Source: Paenibacillus sp. ACRRY (GTDB lineage Bacteria; Bacillota; Bacilli; Paenibacillales; Paenibacillaceae). Taken from it: 64,000 bases of DNA. The translations under genes were made by a program, and so were the position numbers. The stretch is taken from NCBI RefSeq assembly GCF_022346995.1, contig NZ_JAKRNM010000001.1:1798001-1862000 (forward strand), read 5' to 3'. Below are positions 8,381-18,635 of the stretch, piece after piece. Numbering within the stretch: the first letter of the stretch is position 1; the number at the start of each line of letters is the position of its first letter. The notes beneath the pieces are model-generated. The model saw only the letters and a program-made list of their open reading frames with translations, was not told where the DNA came from and made no database searches.

Positions 8381-11300
8381 TTAAAACAGGGATAATTGAT
8401 TGCTTTCGGGCAACCCCCGGAAACATCCCATGCCTGATAATAGTTCGACAATCGTTTTACTTGCCTTGGATTTTTGCTGAAAATCTTCAACGGACAAGAA
8501 CTCACCATGATCTCTTGCCGCAGCAATATTACGTGCTGCATTATCACCGATCCCCGCCAGTGCAGAAAATGGTGGAACCAGTGCATTTCCGTCTACGATA
8601 AACTTCGTCGCTTCAGAACGATACAGATCAATCGGTTTGAGTGAGAATCCGCGAGCCGACATTTCCAGAGCCATCTCAAGCACAGGAAGCATATTTTTTT
8701 CTTTTGGTGGTGCCTGGAAACCCAATTGTTCAATTTCAACAATTTTTCGATAGATCGCATCGTATCCCTGACATACCAGTTCGATGTCAAACTCATCTGC
8801 GCGAACTGTAAAATAGGTTGCGTAGTATTCGATCGGATGATACAGCTTGAAGAATGCCGTGCGAACTGCCGAAATGACATAAGCGGCCGCGTGGGCCTTC
8901 GGGAACATGTACTGGATTTTTAGACAAGAGTCAATGTACCATTGTGGCACTTTGCAGTTTTTCATCTCGTCAATCCACTCCTGAGGCAACCCCCGCCCTT
9001 TACGAACACTCTCTGTAATCTTAAAGGCAAGACTTGCATCCATTCCCGCTTTGTAGATGAGGAATAACATGATATCATCCCGGCAACCAATTACCGTTTT
9101 AATGTTACACGTACCGTTTTTAATCAATTCTTGTGCGTTTCCAAGCCATACCCCTGTTCCGTGGGACAGCCCCGAAATCTGCAATAAATCGGCAAAAGAC
9201 GACGGCTGGGATTCGACAAGCATTTGGCGCACAAACTTCGTCCCCATCTCCGGCACACCAAAGGTCGCAACAGGTGAACGGATCTGTTCAGGAGTTACTC
9301 CCAGTGCATCCGTAGAGTTGAACATGCTCATGACTTTCGGATCATTCATCGGAATGGTGGTTGGATCGATCCCTGTCAGATCCTGCAGCATCCGCATCAT
9401 GGTCGGATCATCATGTCCTAGGATATCCAGTTTCAACAAGTTCTCTTCAAAGGCATGATAATCAAAGTGCGTTGTTTTCCACTCCGCAGTAACGTCATCC
9501 GCAGGATATTGGACAGGAGTGACATCCTCCACTTCAATATAATCCGGCACAACGACAATTCCCCCGGGATGTTGTCCCGTACTCCGCTTGACTCCTGTAC
9601 AACCTGAAGCCAGTCGATTCAATTCTGCTCCGCGCCATTTCTTATGATGTTCTTCCTCATATTTCTTGGCGAAACCAAACGCTGTCTTCTCGGCAACTGT
9701 ACCGATGGTCCCAGCTCGAAACACACTTTTCTCACTAAAGAGTACTTTCGTGTAGTTGTGAGCATGTGGCTGGTAATCACCCGAAAAGTTCAAGTCGATA
9801 TCGGGAACCTTGTCCCCTTTGAAGCCCAGGAAAGTCTCAAACGGTATATCTTGCCCTTCTCCCTTCAGTCTGCCGCCGCAGTCGGGACATTCCTTCTCTG
9901 GAAGGTCAAATCCACTAGGTACGCTTCCGTCCAGGAACCACTCACTGTGCTTGCATTCAGAATTTACGCAGATATAGTGCGCAGGCAGCGGATTAACTTC
10001 CGATATGCCGAGGAATGTAGCCACAACCGACGAACCAACGGATCCCCGGGAACCAACCAGATACCCATCCTGATTTGATTTTTTAACCAGTCTCTCCGAG
10101 ATCAGATAGTTGGCCGAGAAACCATACTTGATGATCGGGTTCAACTCTTTCTCCAACCTAGCCACGATGACCTCAGGAAGCTCTTCACCATATATCGACT
10201 TTGCCGTATTGTAGCAGGTGTTCCGAATTTCTTCGTCAGCACCTTCCAGAATCGGCGTAAACAACTTATCCGGGAACAGCTTGATTTCCTCAAAGCGATC
10301 AGCCAGTTCAATCGTATTGGTGACGACAACCTCATAGGCTTTGTCCTGACCTAGGAACTGGAATTCCTCCAGCATTTCTGCCGTGGTTCTAAAATGGGCA
10401 TCCGGTTTGCGCTGGTCTTTCAATGGACTGAAACCAGTAATTCCGTGGATGGTAATATCCCGATAGATTTTGTCCCTCGGCTCCAGATAGTGCACATTGC
10501 CTGTAGCAATAACCGGCTTATTCAGTTTGGCTCCAATATCAACTACTTTGCGAACCGCAAGTTTCAGTTCCTCCGGTGTTGCCACAAGTCCCTTATCCAC
10601 TAGATGCATATACATCGTGAGTGGTTGAATTTCCAAAATGTCGTAAAACTCAGCGATTTCTTCGGCCTCTTCCAGTGATTTATTCAGAACAGCCTCGAAG
10701 AACTCTCCTTTTTCACAACCGGATATAATGACCAGTCCTTCGCGCAAGCTAACTAGTTTGGACTTCGGAATACATGGGACACGCTTGAAGTATTCCGTAT
10801 GCGACAGAGACACCAGCTTGTACAGGTTTTTCTTACCGACATCATTCAATGCGTAAATTCCGCAGTGGAATGGGCGTGTATTCGACAGATCAACCCCAAC
10901 GTAATCATTCAACCGGTCCAGCATGGTTAAGCCTTTTAACTGGGCCGCATCATTCACAAGTCCATTCAGGATTCCAGCGAGTGCAATCGTATCGTCAATC
11001 GCCCGGTGATGGCTTTCCAGTGCAACTTTGTATTTGTCAGCCAGTGTGTTGAGTCGGTGGTTTTTCATTTTTGGATACAAAAGTCGTGCCAATTCCAGCG
11101 TATCCAGGACAGGGTTTGGCAGCTCTGGCATGCCCAGATTTTTGAGCGACGCCTGGATGAAGCCCATATCGAACCGTGCATTGTGCGCGACCAGCACGCC
11201 ATCACCCGCAAACGCAACAAAGTCACGAATGACTGGTTCAAGCTCCGGTGCATCTTTGACCATTTCATCCGTAATGTTGGTCAATTGCTGAATGTTGTAC

Positions 11301-12703
11301 GGAATCCGTTCGTGTGGGTTTACAAATGTGGCGAACCGGTCGATCTCTTTGCCCTCTTGCACTTTGACCGCAGCAATCTCGATAATCTTGTTCTGAGTGA
11401 CGGACAGCCCCGTCGTCTCGATATCGAATACGATATAGGTCGCTGTTTTCAGATCAAGTGGCTGTGGTGCCAGGACAACGGCAACGGAATCATTTACTAC
11501 ATTGGCCTCTAGGCCGTATATCATTTTGATACCGTTTTTCTTCGCTGCTTTGGCCGCCTCCGGATAGACCTGTACTCCACCGTGATCTGTCACAGCAATT
11601 GCCTTGTGTCCCCACTCAGCAGCCGTTTTCACATATTTATCAATAGAGGTTACAGCATCCATGGTACTCATGGTTGAATGCAGATGGAATTCCACCCGTT
11701 TCTCCTGAGCTGTATCTTTCCGTGATGGAGGTGCTTTGATTTCGGTCAGATCCGAAGGAATCATGGCCAGTTCAGGAATTTGCATAAACCGGTCGTACTC
11801 TACGCGTCCGCGAACCTTGACCCATTTCCCATTGGCCAGGAGGCTCAGAATTTTAACATCCTCTTTTGTCTTCGCAAACATCTTCATCTGCATTGAATCT
11901 GTAAAGTCGGTCAGATAGAAAGTGAACAGCGTATTTCCGTTCCGCAGCTCCTTGCGGTCCAGACCAAAGATTGAGCCCTGAAGCGTAATTTTCTTCTCTT
12001 CATCCTGAACTTCCTGCATCGGTACAGCTGGCTCTTTGATCTCATAGCCCATCTGCAAGCGTACATCGCCCTGATCTTCGTCTTCCGGAGCTTCCATTTC
12101 GGTCACTTCACTCATCATCTGTTCGATGACCTGTCGTTCCTCAACCTTCTTCTGAGCCTGGAACTGCTCCATCGCTTCCTTATTACTTCCCACTTCACCA
12201 ACTTGTAGTTTGATGCGGAGCGGAAGATGGAAATACTTCTCATAGAATGTTGCAATCGCCTGGTCAATCTGTTTCTTGCGCGCCAGCTCCATCGATGTAG
12301 AGTCACTCATGGTCAATTGCAGCAAATCTGCTTCACATTCAAAGGTAGCCCGGTTCATCCACCCATTTACAGATGGAATCTCGCGAGTGACCCATTCCAG
12401 AAACAGATTCCAATATTCACTGACGATATCACCTGACTGCACCTGCTCTGTATATTTAAAGCCGAATGTAATTTTGGCGATATGATTCATTTTCTCCTGA
12501 ATATGCAGGCTAAAAGTACGATAGATCGGTGCAGGAACCAACGTATCCTTACAGATCAGGATATGCCATTCCCGGTTACTGCGATTCGTCTCTACCTGTT
12601 CAATCCATCCGTCCAAAAAATAGGGATCGGTCAGACCTGCAGGAAGCTCTGCCTGTTTCATCAACAATTCAAACCGTTTTCGTTTCTCCTCAAATCCACT
12701 CAT
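8381..12703 (-). CDS. polC: PolC, Gram-positive DNA polymerase III alpha subunit
   Basis: Main replicative polymerase with built-in 3'-5' proofreading. The 1440 residues match PolC from Bacillus (about 1437). In order: N-terminal tau-binding region, OB fold (about 237-320), PHP domain beginning HLHSTMSTMDA near 340 and AVTDHGG near 370, and an inserted DEDD exonuclease starting FDIETTGLS (Asp427, Glu429). A zinc finger with CVNSEC and CPDCGG near 910-940 follows, then the catalytic core (PDIDLNFSGDYQ) and a C-terminal HhH region. The start has GGAGG 7 nt upstream. It follows proS, as in Bacillus. Confidence 0.98.
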   Translation of the reverse strand: MSGFEEKRKRFELLMKQAELPAGLTDPYFLDGWIEQVETNRSNREWHILICKDTLVPAPIYRTFSLHIQEKMNHIAKITFGFKYTEQVQSGDIVSEYWNLFLEWVTREIPSVNGWMNRATFECEADLLQLTMSDSTSMELARKKQIDQAIATFYEKYFHLPLRIKLQVGEVGSNKEAMEQFQAQKKVEERQVIEQMMSEVTEMEAPEDEDQGDVRLQMGYEIKEPAVPMQEVQDEEKKITLQGSIFGLDRKELRNGNTLFTFYLTDFTDSMQMKMFAKTKEDVKILSLLANGKWVKVRGRVEYDRFMQIPELAMIPSDLTEIKAPPSRKDTAQEKRVEFHLHSTMSTMDAVTSIDKYVKTAAEWGHKAIAVTDHGGVQVYPEAAKAAKKNGIKMIYGLEANVVNDSVAVVLAPQPLDLKTATYIVFDIETTGLSVTQNKIIEIAAVKVQEGKEIDRFATFVNPHERIPYNIQQLTNITDEMVKDAPELEPVIRDFVAFAGDGVLVAHNARFDMGFIQASLKNLGMPELPNPVLDTLELARLLYPKMKNHRLNTLADKYKVALESHHRAIDDTIALAGILNGLVNDAAQLKGLTMLDRLNDYVGVDLSNTRPFHCGIYALNDVGKKNLYKLVSLSHTEYFKRVPCIPKSKLVSLREGLVIISGCEKGEFFEAVLNKSLEEAEEIAEFYDILEIQPLTMYMHLVDKGLVATPEELKLAVRKVVDIGAKLNKPVIATGNVHYLEPRDKIYRDITIHGITGFSPLKDQRKPDAHFRTTAEMLEEFQFLGQDKAYEVVVTNTIELADRFEEIKLFPDKLFTPILEGADEEIRNTCYNTAKSIYGEELPEVIVARLEKELNPIIKYGFSANYLISERLVKKSNQDGYLVGSRGSVGSSVVATFLGISEVNPLPAHYICVNSECKHSEWFLDGSVPSGFDLPEKECPDCGGRLKGEGQDIPFETFLGFKGDKVPDIDLNFSGDYQPHAHNYTKVLFSEKSVFRAGTIGTVAEKTAFGFAKKYEEEHHKKWRGAELNRLASGCTGVKRSTGQHPGGIVVVPDYIEVEDVTPVQYPADDVTAEWKTTHFDYHAFEENLLKLDILGHDDPTMMRMLQDLTGIDPTTIPMNDPKVMSMFNSTDALGVTPEQIRSPVATFGVPEMGTKFVRQMLVESQPSSFADLLQISGLSHGTGVWLGNAQELIKNGTCNIKTVIGCRDDIMLFLIYKAGMDASLAFKITESVRKGRGLPQEWIDEMKNCKVPQWYIDSCLKIQYMFPKAHAAAYVISAVRTAFFKLYHPIEYYATYFTVRADEFDIELVCQGYDAIYRKIVEIEQLGFQAPPKEKNMLPVLEMALEMSARGFSLKPIDLYRSEATKFIVDGNALVPPFSALAGIGDNAARNIAAARDHGEFLSVEDFQQKSKASKTIVELLSGMGCFRGLPESNQLSLF

Positions 12704-12733
12704 CGTGTTCCTCCTTGTACCCCCTTAAAACAT

Positions 12734-12805
12734 GAAAAGCTTCTGCAATCAAAAATGTCCCCGATCCGAACCCGCACCGACTCATTTTATCCGACAGAAG
12801 CCTTC
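12734..12805 (-). other. Long-range inverted repeat between proS and polC
   Basis: GAAGGCTTCTG and CAGAAGCTTTTC on the minus strand can pair (seven perfect pairs plus an imperfect outer part), with a loop of about 50 nt that may fold further. There is no U tract. No T-box specificity or antiterminator sequence was seen. It occupies much of the 145-nt gap between proS and polC. Confidence 0.3.
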
Positions 12806-12848
12806 CATTACTTACTCATACGGTGAATAGTCCTGATGTTAATGAGAC

Positions 12849-14303
12849 CTAGTAGGCTCTTGCAAACACTACTGTGTTCTTCGCCTTTTCACCACAAGCC
12901 AGGCACGTATGCTTTTCTTCCGCAGGCTGGAACGGAATGTTCCGGCTTGTTGCACCTGTTACTTCTCTTACTTTATCTTCGCAAGCTTCTGAGCCGCACC
13001 AGCCGGCCAGCGTAAAGCCACGTTTGTTTTCCATCAATTCCTTCATCTCATCGAGCGTATCCACAGAGTAGAAGTTGTCCGACATAAATGTGCGTGCACG
13101 TTCTAGCATATCAGATTGAACCTGGGTTAGCATATTCTGAATTTCTTCCACCAGATTCGCCTGCTCTACTACTTTTTTCTCACCAGTGATCCGAGATACA
13201 AGCACACATACACCATTTTCCATATCGCGAGGACCAATCTCGAGACGAATTGGAACTCCGCGCATCTCGTATTCATTGAATTTCCAGCCTGGACGAACGT
13301 CGCTGCGATCATCCATTTTAACACGAATGCCTGCTTTTTTCAGTTCGGCGAACAATTCGTCCGCACGACCCACAACGGCATCACGCGTTTTTGGCGGTCC
13401 AATTGGAATCATCACGACTTGGGTTGGTGCTACTTTTGGAGGAAGTGCCAGACCACGATCATCACCGTGTACCATGATCAGCGCACCGATCAAGCGTGTA
13501 CTTACGCCCCACGATGTCGTATACGCATGCTCAAGCACATTTTCCCGGCTGAGATACTGAATTTCAAATGCCTTTGCAAAGTTCGTACCCATGAAGTGAG
13601 AAGTTCCGGCCTGTACGGCACGTCCATCTTTCATCATCGCTTCGATGGAGTATGTATCCACCGCACCTGCAAATTTCTCTGATGGCGTTTTTTGACCAGT
13701 GATGACCGGGATTGCCAAATACTCTTCTACAACTTCGCGATAGATTTCGAGCATGCGCATTGTTTCTTCACGCGCTTCTTCTTCCGTCTCGTGAGCCGTA
13801 TGACCTTCCTGCCAGAGGAATTCACTTGTGCGCAGGAATGGCAATGTTCTTTTCTCCCAACGAACAACGTTAGCCCACTGGTTGATCAGAACAGGCAGAT
13901 CACGATAGGATTGAATCCATTTGGAATACATGTGACCAATGATCGTTTCGGAAGTCGGGCGAATTGCCAGACGTTCTTCCAGCTTTTCACCACCAGCTTC
14001 AGTAACCCAAGGCAATTCCGGGTTAAATCCTTCAACATGCTCTTTTTCTTTTTGGAAAAAGCTCTCTGGAATGAACATCGGGAAGTAGGCATTCCGGTGG
14101 CCCGTTTCGCGGAAGCGACGGTCAAGCTCATCTTTGATATGTTCCCAGATCTCAAATCCGTCCGGCTTGAATACGATACATCCGCGAACCGGGGAATAAT
14201 CCATCAAATCGGCCTTTTTAATAACATCAATGTACCAACGGGAGAAATCCTCGCCCTGTGGTGTGATTTCAGTCACAAATTGTTTATCATTTTCCTTTGA
14301 CAT
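12849..14303 (-). CDS. proS: ProS, prolyl-tRNA synthetase (archaeal/eukaryotic type)
   Basis: Class II synthetase that charges tRNA-Pro. The 484-residue length and the lack of a roughly 180-residue inserted editing domain place it in the short archaeal/eukaryotic-like ProRS class rather than the 560-570-residue bacterial class. Class II motifs are visible: RPTSETIIGHMYSKW near residue 125 and GVSTRLIGALIMVHGDDRG near 280. The C-terminal zinc-binding region has CGSEACE and CLACG, and the protein ends ARAY, as in this class. The start is the ATG at 14303 (TGGAG 4 nt upstream); an upstream ATG adds 7 residues. It lies between rseP and polC, the slot of the bacterial-type proS in Bacillus. Confidence 0.94.
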   Translation of the reverse strand: MSKENDKQFVTEITPQGEDFSRWYIDVIKKADLMDYSPVRGCIVFKPDGFEIWEHIKDELDRRFRETGHRNAYFPMFIPESFFQKEKEHVEGFNPELPWVTEAGGEKLEERLAIRPTSETIIGHMYSKWIQSYRDLPVLINQWANVVRWEKRTLPFLRTSEFLWQEGHTAHETEEEAREETMRMLEIYREVVEEYLAIPVITGQKTPSEKFAGAVDTYSIEAMMKDGRAVQAGTSHFMGTNFAKAFEIQYLSRENVLEHAYTTSWGVSTRLIGALIMVHGDDRGLALPPKVAPTQVVMIPIGPPKTRDAVVGRADELFAELKKAGIRVKMDDRSDVRPGWKFNEYEMRGVPIRLEIGPRDMENGVCVLVSRITGEKKVVEQANLVEEIQNMLTQVQSDMLERARTFMSDNFYSVDTLDEMKELMENKRGFTLAGWCGSEACEDKVREVTGATSRNIPFQPAEEKHTCLACGEKAKNTVVFARAY

Positions 14304-14365
14304 AAGACTCCAGCGTCCTCCCATAACGACCATCTCTGCAAATTCAGAGTGTAGTCAAACCATAA

Positions 14366-15637
14366 TTATCCGTTAATTAAACGTAGTATATCATTATATG
14401 TTACAGCCAGCATCAGTACAAACAGCATGGCAAAGCCTATAAAGTGCACCATACCTTCACGGTTAGGATCAACAGGCCGACCTCTTAGTGCTTCAATCCC
14501 AAGGAATACCAATCGACTGCCGTCCAGGGCAGGTATTGGCAGCAGGTTGAAGATTCCAAGATACAAACTCAAAATAGCAGCCCATCTCGTTAGCTGTTCA
14601 ATTCCCTGTTTGGCAATTTGACCTGTTACTTCAAATGTACGTACCGGTCCGCCAATGTCGTCCATGTTAAACTGATTAATCAGATGTTTGAAACCTTCAA
14701 AAATGATTTTCGTGGTATCCACCATAGCCAAACCAGATACTTTGAACGTTTCTGCAAATCCAACAGATCGGGTTGGCAGTGTAGGCACAATCCCTACCTT
14801 ACCGCCCTCTTGTCCCTCTACAGTACGGGGCGTTATCGTTATATTAAACGTTTCTTCTCCCCGACGCAGGGTCCATTCCATCGGCTTGTCTTTCGATTCA
14901 GCAATCATAGCCACCATTTTTTGCGAATCAATACCTATAGCCGTACCATTGATGGTCTCAATGATATCTCCTTCTTTCAGGTTGGCCTGGTCGGCAGCGC
15001 CGCCCTCAAGTACTTCACCGATTTGCAGATTTTTCGGGTTTTCCACCGGAACTCCAGCCATTTGTGCATACACAGCAAACAAGACAAAAGCCAGAATGAA
15101 GTTCATCAATGGTCCGGCAAAAATCGCCATCGCCCGTTGTCCAACCGTCTTGCTGCCAAACTGCCGGTCTTTCGGAGCAATTTGTGTTTGTTTACCGCGA
15201 CTAACGAGCATTGCTTGTGGATGTATGCGGTATTGTTGTACCTCTCCATCTACATCCAATTGCATTTTCAAAGCATTCTCCATATCAATGGAGATCACTT
15301 CGCCACGTATTACATTTTTACGATTATCCAATTGGTCCAAATAAATCATTTTCACTTGATCATCCGACGGTCTAACCGCAATGGTCTGACCCTCTTGGAT
15401 TTCTACAAGCTCGGGGTCTTCACCAGCCATGCGTGCATATCCGCCAAATGGAAGCAAACGCAATGTAAACTGGGTCTCGTTTCTTTTATATGAGAACAAT
15501 TTGGGACCAAAACCGATCGCAAATTCCCTTACAAGAATACCGGCGCGTTTAGCAAAATAATAATGCCCCCATTCATGAACCGTCACGATGACAAAGAACA
15601 TGAGCACCGTTAGAAATACAACTTGTATGGTTTCCAA
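14366..15637 (-). CDS. rseP: RseP/RasP, site-2 intramembrane zinc metalloprotease
   Basis: Cleaves transmembrane anti-sigma factors and remnant signal peptides within the membrane. The 423-residue protein has the zinc motif HEWGH at residues 21-25 in the first membrane segment, a PDZ domain around 185-275 (EGGAADQANLKEGDII), and the second catalytic motif NLLPIPALDG near 365. The final membrane segments follow. The length matches Bacillus RasP. The first codon is TTG, with GGAGG about 11 nt upstream; an ATG in the gap is out of frame. Confidence 0.95.
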   Translation of the reverse strand: METIQVVFLTVLMFFVIVTVHEWGHYYFAKRAGILVREFAIGFGPKLFSYKRNETQFTLRLLPFGGYARMAGEDPELVEIQEGQTIAVRPSDDQVKMIYLDQLDNRKNVIRGEVISIDMENALKMQLDVDGEVQQYRIHPQAMLVSRGKQTQIAPKDRQFGSKTVGQRAMAIFAGPLMNFILAFVLFAVYAQMAGVPVENPKNLQIGEVLEGGAADQANLKEGDIIETINGTAIGIDSQKMVAMIAESKDKPMEWTLRRGEETFNITITPRTVEGQEGGKVGIVPTLPTRSVGFAETFKVSGLAMVDTTKIIFEGFKHLINQFNMDDIGGPVRTFEVTGQIAKQGIEQLTRWAAILSLYLGIFNLLPIPALDGSRLVFLGIEALRGRPVDPNREGMVHFIGFAMLFVLMLAVTYNDILRLING

Positions 15638-15750
15638 TCCCTATCCATCCTCCTTCACGGCACGAACCGAAGTCTGTCCCTTTAGATTATCATTATTCCA
15701 AGGTGCCGCACAAGAGAATCACTTCTTCCATATTTGTGATGAAAAAAGGA

Positions 15751-16890
15751 TTACAGACTAAAAGCATGTTTACGACTTTCCTGGTCACATCTTGCAATTT
15801 CTTCGAGATCAGGATTGTCCACATTGCGGTGTGCATCCAGCACGGAAGCAATAATATCCTCTATTTTAAGGAACGAAATCTCTTTGCGCAAGAAGCGTGC
15901 TACAGCAACCTCATTCGCGGCATTAAATGCCGTAGTTGCAGTCCCTCCCATTTTACCACACTCATAAGCGAGTCTTAAACAAGGGAACCGTTCCATATCC
16001 ATCTCACGGAATTGCAGCTTGCCTGCTTGGGACAAAGAGAGTCGCTGTGCTGGTGAAGGCAGCCGATCCGGATAAGTTAACGCGTACTGAATCGGAACAC
16101 GCATGTCCGGATTGCCAAGTTGAGCAATGATGCTCGTATCCTCAAATTCAACATAGGAGTGTATGATACTCTCTGGGTGAAGCAGCACGTCAATCTGGTC
16201 ATAGGTCAACCCGAACAACCAATGAGCCTCTATCACTTCCAAGCCTTTATTCACCATCGTTGCGGAATCAATCGTGATTTTGGAGCCCATCGACCAATTG
16301 GGATGCTTCAGTGCATCTTCAACCGTAACATTCTGCAGCTGCTCACGTGAGTAATCGCGGAAAGAACCCCCTGAGGCCGTAAGGGTAATACCTGCTACCC
16401 GGTTACGGTTTTCTCCGTTCAAACATTGAAATATCGCAGAGTGCTCGCTATCGATCGGCAGCAGAGAGACACCCTTTTCCACAGCTCGCGCTGTCACAAT
16501 ATGTCCTGCCGTCACCAGTGTTTCCTTATTAGCAAGCCCTATTTGTTTGCCAGCTTCAATGGCAGCCAGTGTTGATTCGAGCCCTACGCTCCCCATGACA
16601 GCTGTAACCACAGTATCTGCGTCTGTCCCAGCTGCCACTTCTACCAAGCCTTCTTTTCCATAGAAGAGCTGCGTTCCCGCAGGTAAGTGCGGGGCGACCG
16701 TCTCAGCCAGTTCTTTGGTACCTACCGATACCTTTTTGGGCCGATAACGCTTGGCTTGTTTGATTAAAAGTTCAGTATTTCCTCCGGCAGCCAGTCCCTC
16801 TACCTGAAACAGCTCAGGATGCATGTCAACGACATCCAATGTTTGAGTTCCAATCGAACCAGTGGATCCGAGAATTGCTATTTTCTTCAT
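15751..16890 (-). CDS. dxr: Dxr, 1-deoxy-D-xylulose 5-phosphate reductoisomerase
   Basis: Second step of the MEP isoprenoid pathway, NADPH-dependent conversion of DXP to MEP. The NADPH fold is GSTGSIG at residues 8-14. The substrate and metal motifs [13 protein letters not shown] (about 150), TASGGSFR (about 180) and [17 protein letters not shown] (about 220) are intact. The product is 379 aa from the ATG at 16890, with GAGG 6 nt upstream. It lies upstream of rseP and downstream of cdsA, and supplies the precursor used by UppS. Confidence 0.96.
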   Translation of the reverse strand: MKKIAILGSTGSIGTQTLDVVDMHPELFQVEGLAAGGNTELLIKQAKRYRPKKVSVGTKELAETVAPHLPAGTQLFYGKEGLVEVAAGTDADTVVTAVMGSVGLESTLAAIEAGKQIGLANKETLVTAGHIVTARAVEKGVSLLPIDSEHSAIFQCLNGENRNRVAGITLTASGGSFRDYSREQLQNVTVEDALKHPNWSMGSKITIDSATMVNKGLEVIEAHWLFGLTYDQIDVLLHPESIIHSYVEFEDTSIIAQLGNPDMRVPIQYALTYPDRLPSPAQRLSLSQAGKLQFREMDMERFPCLRLAYECGKMGGTATTAFNAANEVAVARFLRKEISFLKIEDIIASVLDAHRNVDNPDLEEIARCDQESRKHAFSL

Positions 16891-16967
16891 GCTGCACCTC
16901 ATCTTTATTTATCCATTGCGTGTATAATTTCGACTCCACTTGTTATACACGTCTTATGTTCAAAACA

Positions 16968-17762
16968 TTAGTAAGGCAGAAGCATTAGTATATGTACAAA
17001 TGGAAACACAACAATCCAGCTGTCGCACCGATCCAGAATACCTCCATGACCCGGGAGAAGGTTGCCGGAATCCTTAATATTGTACACACGTTTGTAAGCG
17101 GATTGAATTAGGTCTCCCATTTGGCCGACTACAGCACATGCGACCCCAATCACGATTGCTCTCTGCCAAGATAACAGACCATCCGACAACATCGCAAACA
17201 CAACAGATGTTACAATGGCAATCGCAATACCGCCCAACGCGCCCTCCACCGTTTTGTTGGGACTTATTGAAGGCCATAATTTGTTTTTCCCCATAAGCTT
17301 CCCAACAAAGTAAGCACCAGCATCACTGGCCCAGATGGAGCCTAATAATAGGAATGTCCAAAAGAGCCCGTGATGCAGATGTCTAGACTCAGCAATATAA
17401 TAAAAACCGATGCCTATATACAGCACACCCAAAAAGAGCATGGCGATAGTATTCACAGGAATCCTGTTCTTGGTTATTACTGAGGCCGTCATTAGAACAA
17501 GCATAACCAGCCAACTGATCTGGAACAACGTTAGCGGCCTACCTTCCCAAACCATTTCCCATGGAAAGACAAGCGCAAAAACACCTGCATATCCAATTAG
17601 GGCTACACCTGAAAAAGGTTGTACCCCCGTCATTTTCACAAATTCATAATAACCGATGAGAGCCATAAGCAGTACCAGGCCATGATACCAAGGTCCGCCC
17701 AGCATGCAAAAACCCAAAAACAACACACCTGCTACTATCCCTGTCGTTAATCGCTGTTTCAA
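16968..17762 (-). CDS. cdsA: CdsA, phosphatidate cytidylyltransferase
   Basis: Integral membrane enzyme that makes CDP-diacylglycerol from phosphatidate and CTP. Most of the 264 residues are hydrophobic segments. The family signature is at the C-terminus, with KDSGNLLPGHGGILDRCDS, and SDAGAYFVGKLMG precedes it. I chose the TTG at 17762, giving MKQRLTTGI, because GGAGG lies 9 nt upstream. The ATG three codons earlier directly abuts that Shine-Dalgarno. It follows uppS by 16 nt. Confidence 0.93.
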   Translation of the reverse strand: MKQRLTTGIVAGVLFLGFCMLGGPWYHGLVLLMALIGYYEFVKMTGVQPFSGVALIGYAGVFALVFPWEMVWEGRPLTLFQISWLVMLVLMTASVITKNRIPVNTIAMLFLGVLYIGIGFYYIAESRHLHHGLFWTFLLLGSIWASDAGAYFVGKLMGKNKLWPSISPNKTVEGALGGIAIAIVTSVVFAMLSDGLLSWQRAIVIGVACAVVGQMGDLIQSAYKRVYNIKDSGNLLPGHGGILDRCDSWIVVFPFVHILMLLPY

Positions 17763-17778
17763 CGGCTTCATCCTCCAT

Positions 17779-18546
17779 CTATTTCAAACCGCCGTAACGC
17801 CTTGTTCTGCGCTGATATTCGGCTACTGCTTCAAGCAAGTGCTGTTTGCCAAATTCGGGCCAGTATATATCCGTAAACCATAACTCGCTATATGCAAGCT
17901 GCCAAAGCATAAAATTACTGAGCCTTAATTCTCCACTCGTCCGGATTAACAGATCCGGATCAGGCATATCCACAGTCAACATATGTTTGTCTATGAGCTC
18001 AGGTGTAATGTCTTCTGCCGAGAGTTCCCCCGACTGGACCTGCAACGCAATCTGCTTCACACAGTCCGTCATTTCTCTACGACTTCCATAATTCATTGCA
18101 AAGTTCAATACAAGCCCCGTATTGTGTTCCGTAAGACGAATTGCTTCACGTAAGGCATTAACGGTATGTGAAGGTAACTTCTCTTCCTGCCCCATCATGC
18201 GTATGCGGACATTCTTTTCTATAAGTTCATCTAACTCGATCGCCAGAAATTCTTGTGGAAGTCTCATTAGAAAATCCACTTCTTCTTTTGGACGTGTCCA
18301 GTTTTCTGTCGAAAAAGCATACATCGTCAGATATTTGATGCCCAGTTCATCCGCCGCGATGGTTGCACGTTTCACTGCCTTCATGCCATTCTGATGCCCA
18401 GCTATGCGTGGCAGACCCAGACGTTTGGCCCATCGACCATTCCCGTCCATAATAATGGCAACGTGCTGCGGGATATTATCCTCGGATATAGTCAGCGTTT
18501 CCTGCTTTTCAGCCCCATTCCACCACGACCGAACCCGTTTGATCAT
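17779..18546 (-). CDS. uppS: UppS, undecaprenyl diphosphate synthase
   Basis: cis-Prenyltransferase that makes the C55 carrier lipid for peptidoglycan and teichoic acids. The 255-residue product has HVAIIMDGNGRWAKRLGLP with the catalytic Asp34, then GHQNGMKAVK, FSTENWTRP near 95 and the C-terminal RTSGELRLSNFMLWQ and ELWFTDIYWPEF motifs. A short basic N-terminal extension precedes the core. The start has GGAGG 7 nt upstream. Confidence 0.97.
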   Translation of the reverse strand: MIKRVRSWWNGAEKQETLTISEDNIPQHVAIIMDGNGRWAKRLGLPRIAGHQNGMKAVKRATIAADELGIKYLTMYAFSTENWTRPKEEVDFLMRLPQEFLAIELDELIEKNVRIRMMGQEEKLPSHTVNALREAIRLTEHNTGLVLNFAMNYGSRREMTDCVKQIALQVQSGELSAEDITPELIDKHMLTVDMPDPDLLIRTSGELRLSNFMLWQLAYSELWFTDIYWPEFGKQHLLEAVAEYQRRTRRYGGLK

Positions 18547-18591
18547 TCCTGTTCCTCCAAAATCCCTGAAGTTTCTTCACCTGAAGACTAG

Positions 18592-18635
18592 AAAAAGAGA
18601 CAAAACCCCACCGTATTGGAGGGGCTGCGCTTGTC
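18592..18635 (-). terminator. Terminator-like hairpin between frr and uppS
   Basis: Starting directly after the frr stop, GACAA pairs with TTGTC and CCCCTCC with GGTGGGG (one mismatch), followed by CTTTTT. It lies inside an apparent operon only 45 nt upstream of uppS, with no clear promoter between. It may act as an attenuator or mRNA-end structure rather than a full stop. Confidence 0.55.

Noticed and set aside
12704-12848. Possible T-box or tRNA-like leader between proS and polC
   Set aside because: No T-box antiterminator sequence or specifier loop was seen, and the element is downstream of proS rather than in front of a synthetase gene.
14618-15493. Plus-strand open frame of 291 codons opposite rseP
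   Set aside because: Antisense to a fully conserved metalloprotease; no Shine-Dalgarno and no recognisable domain.
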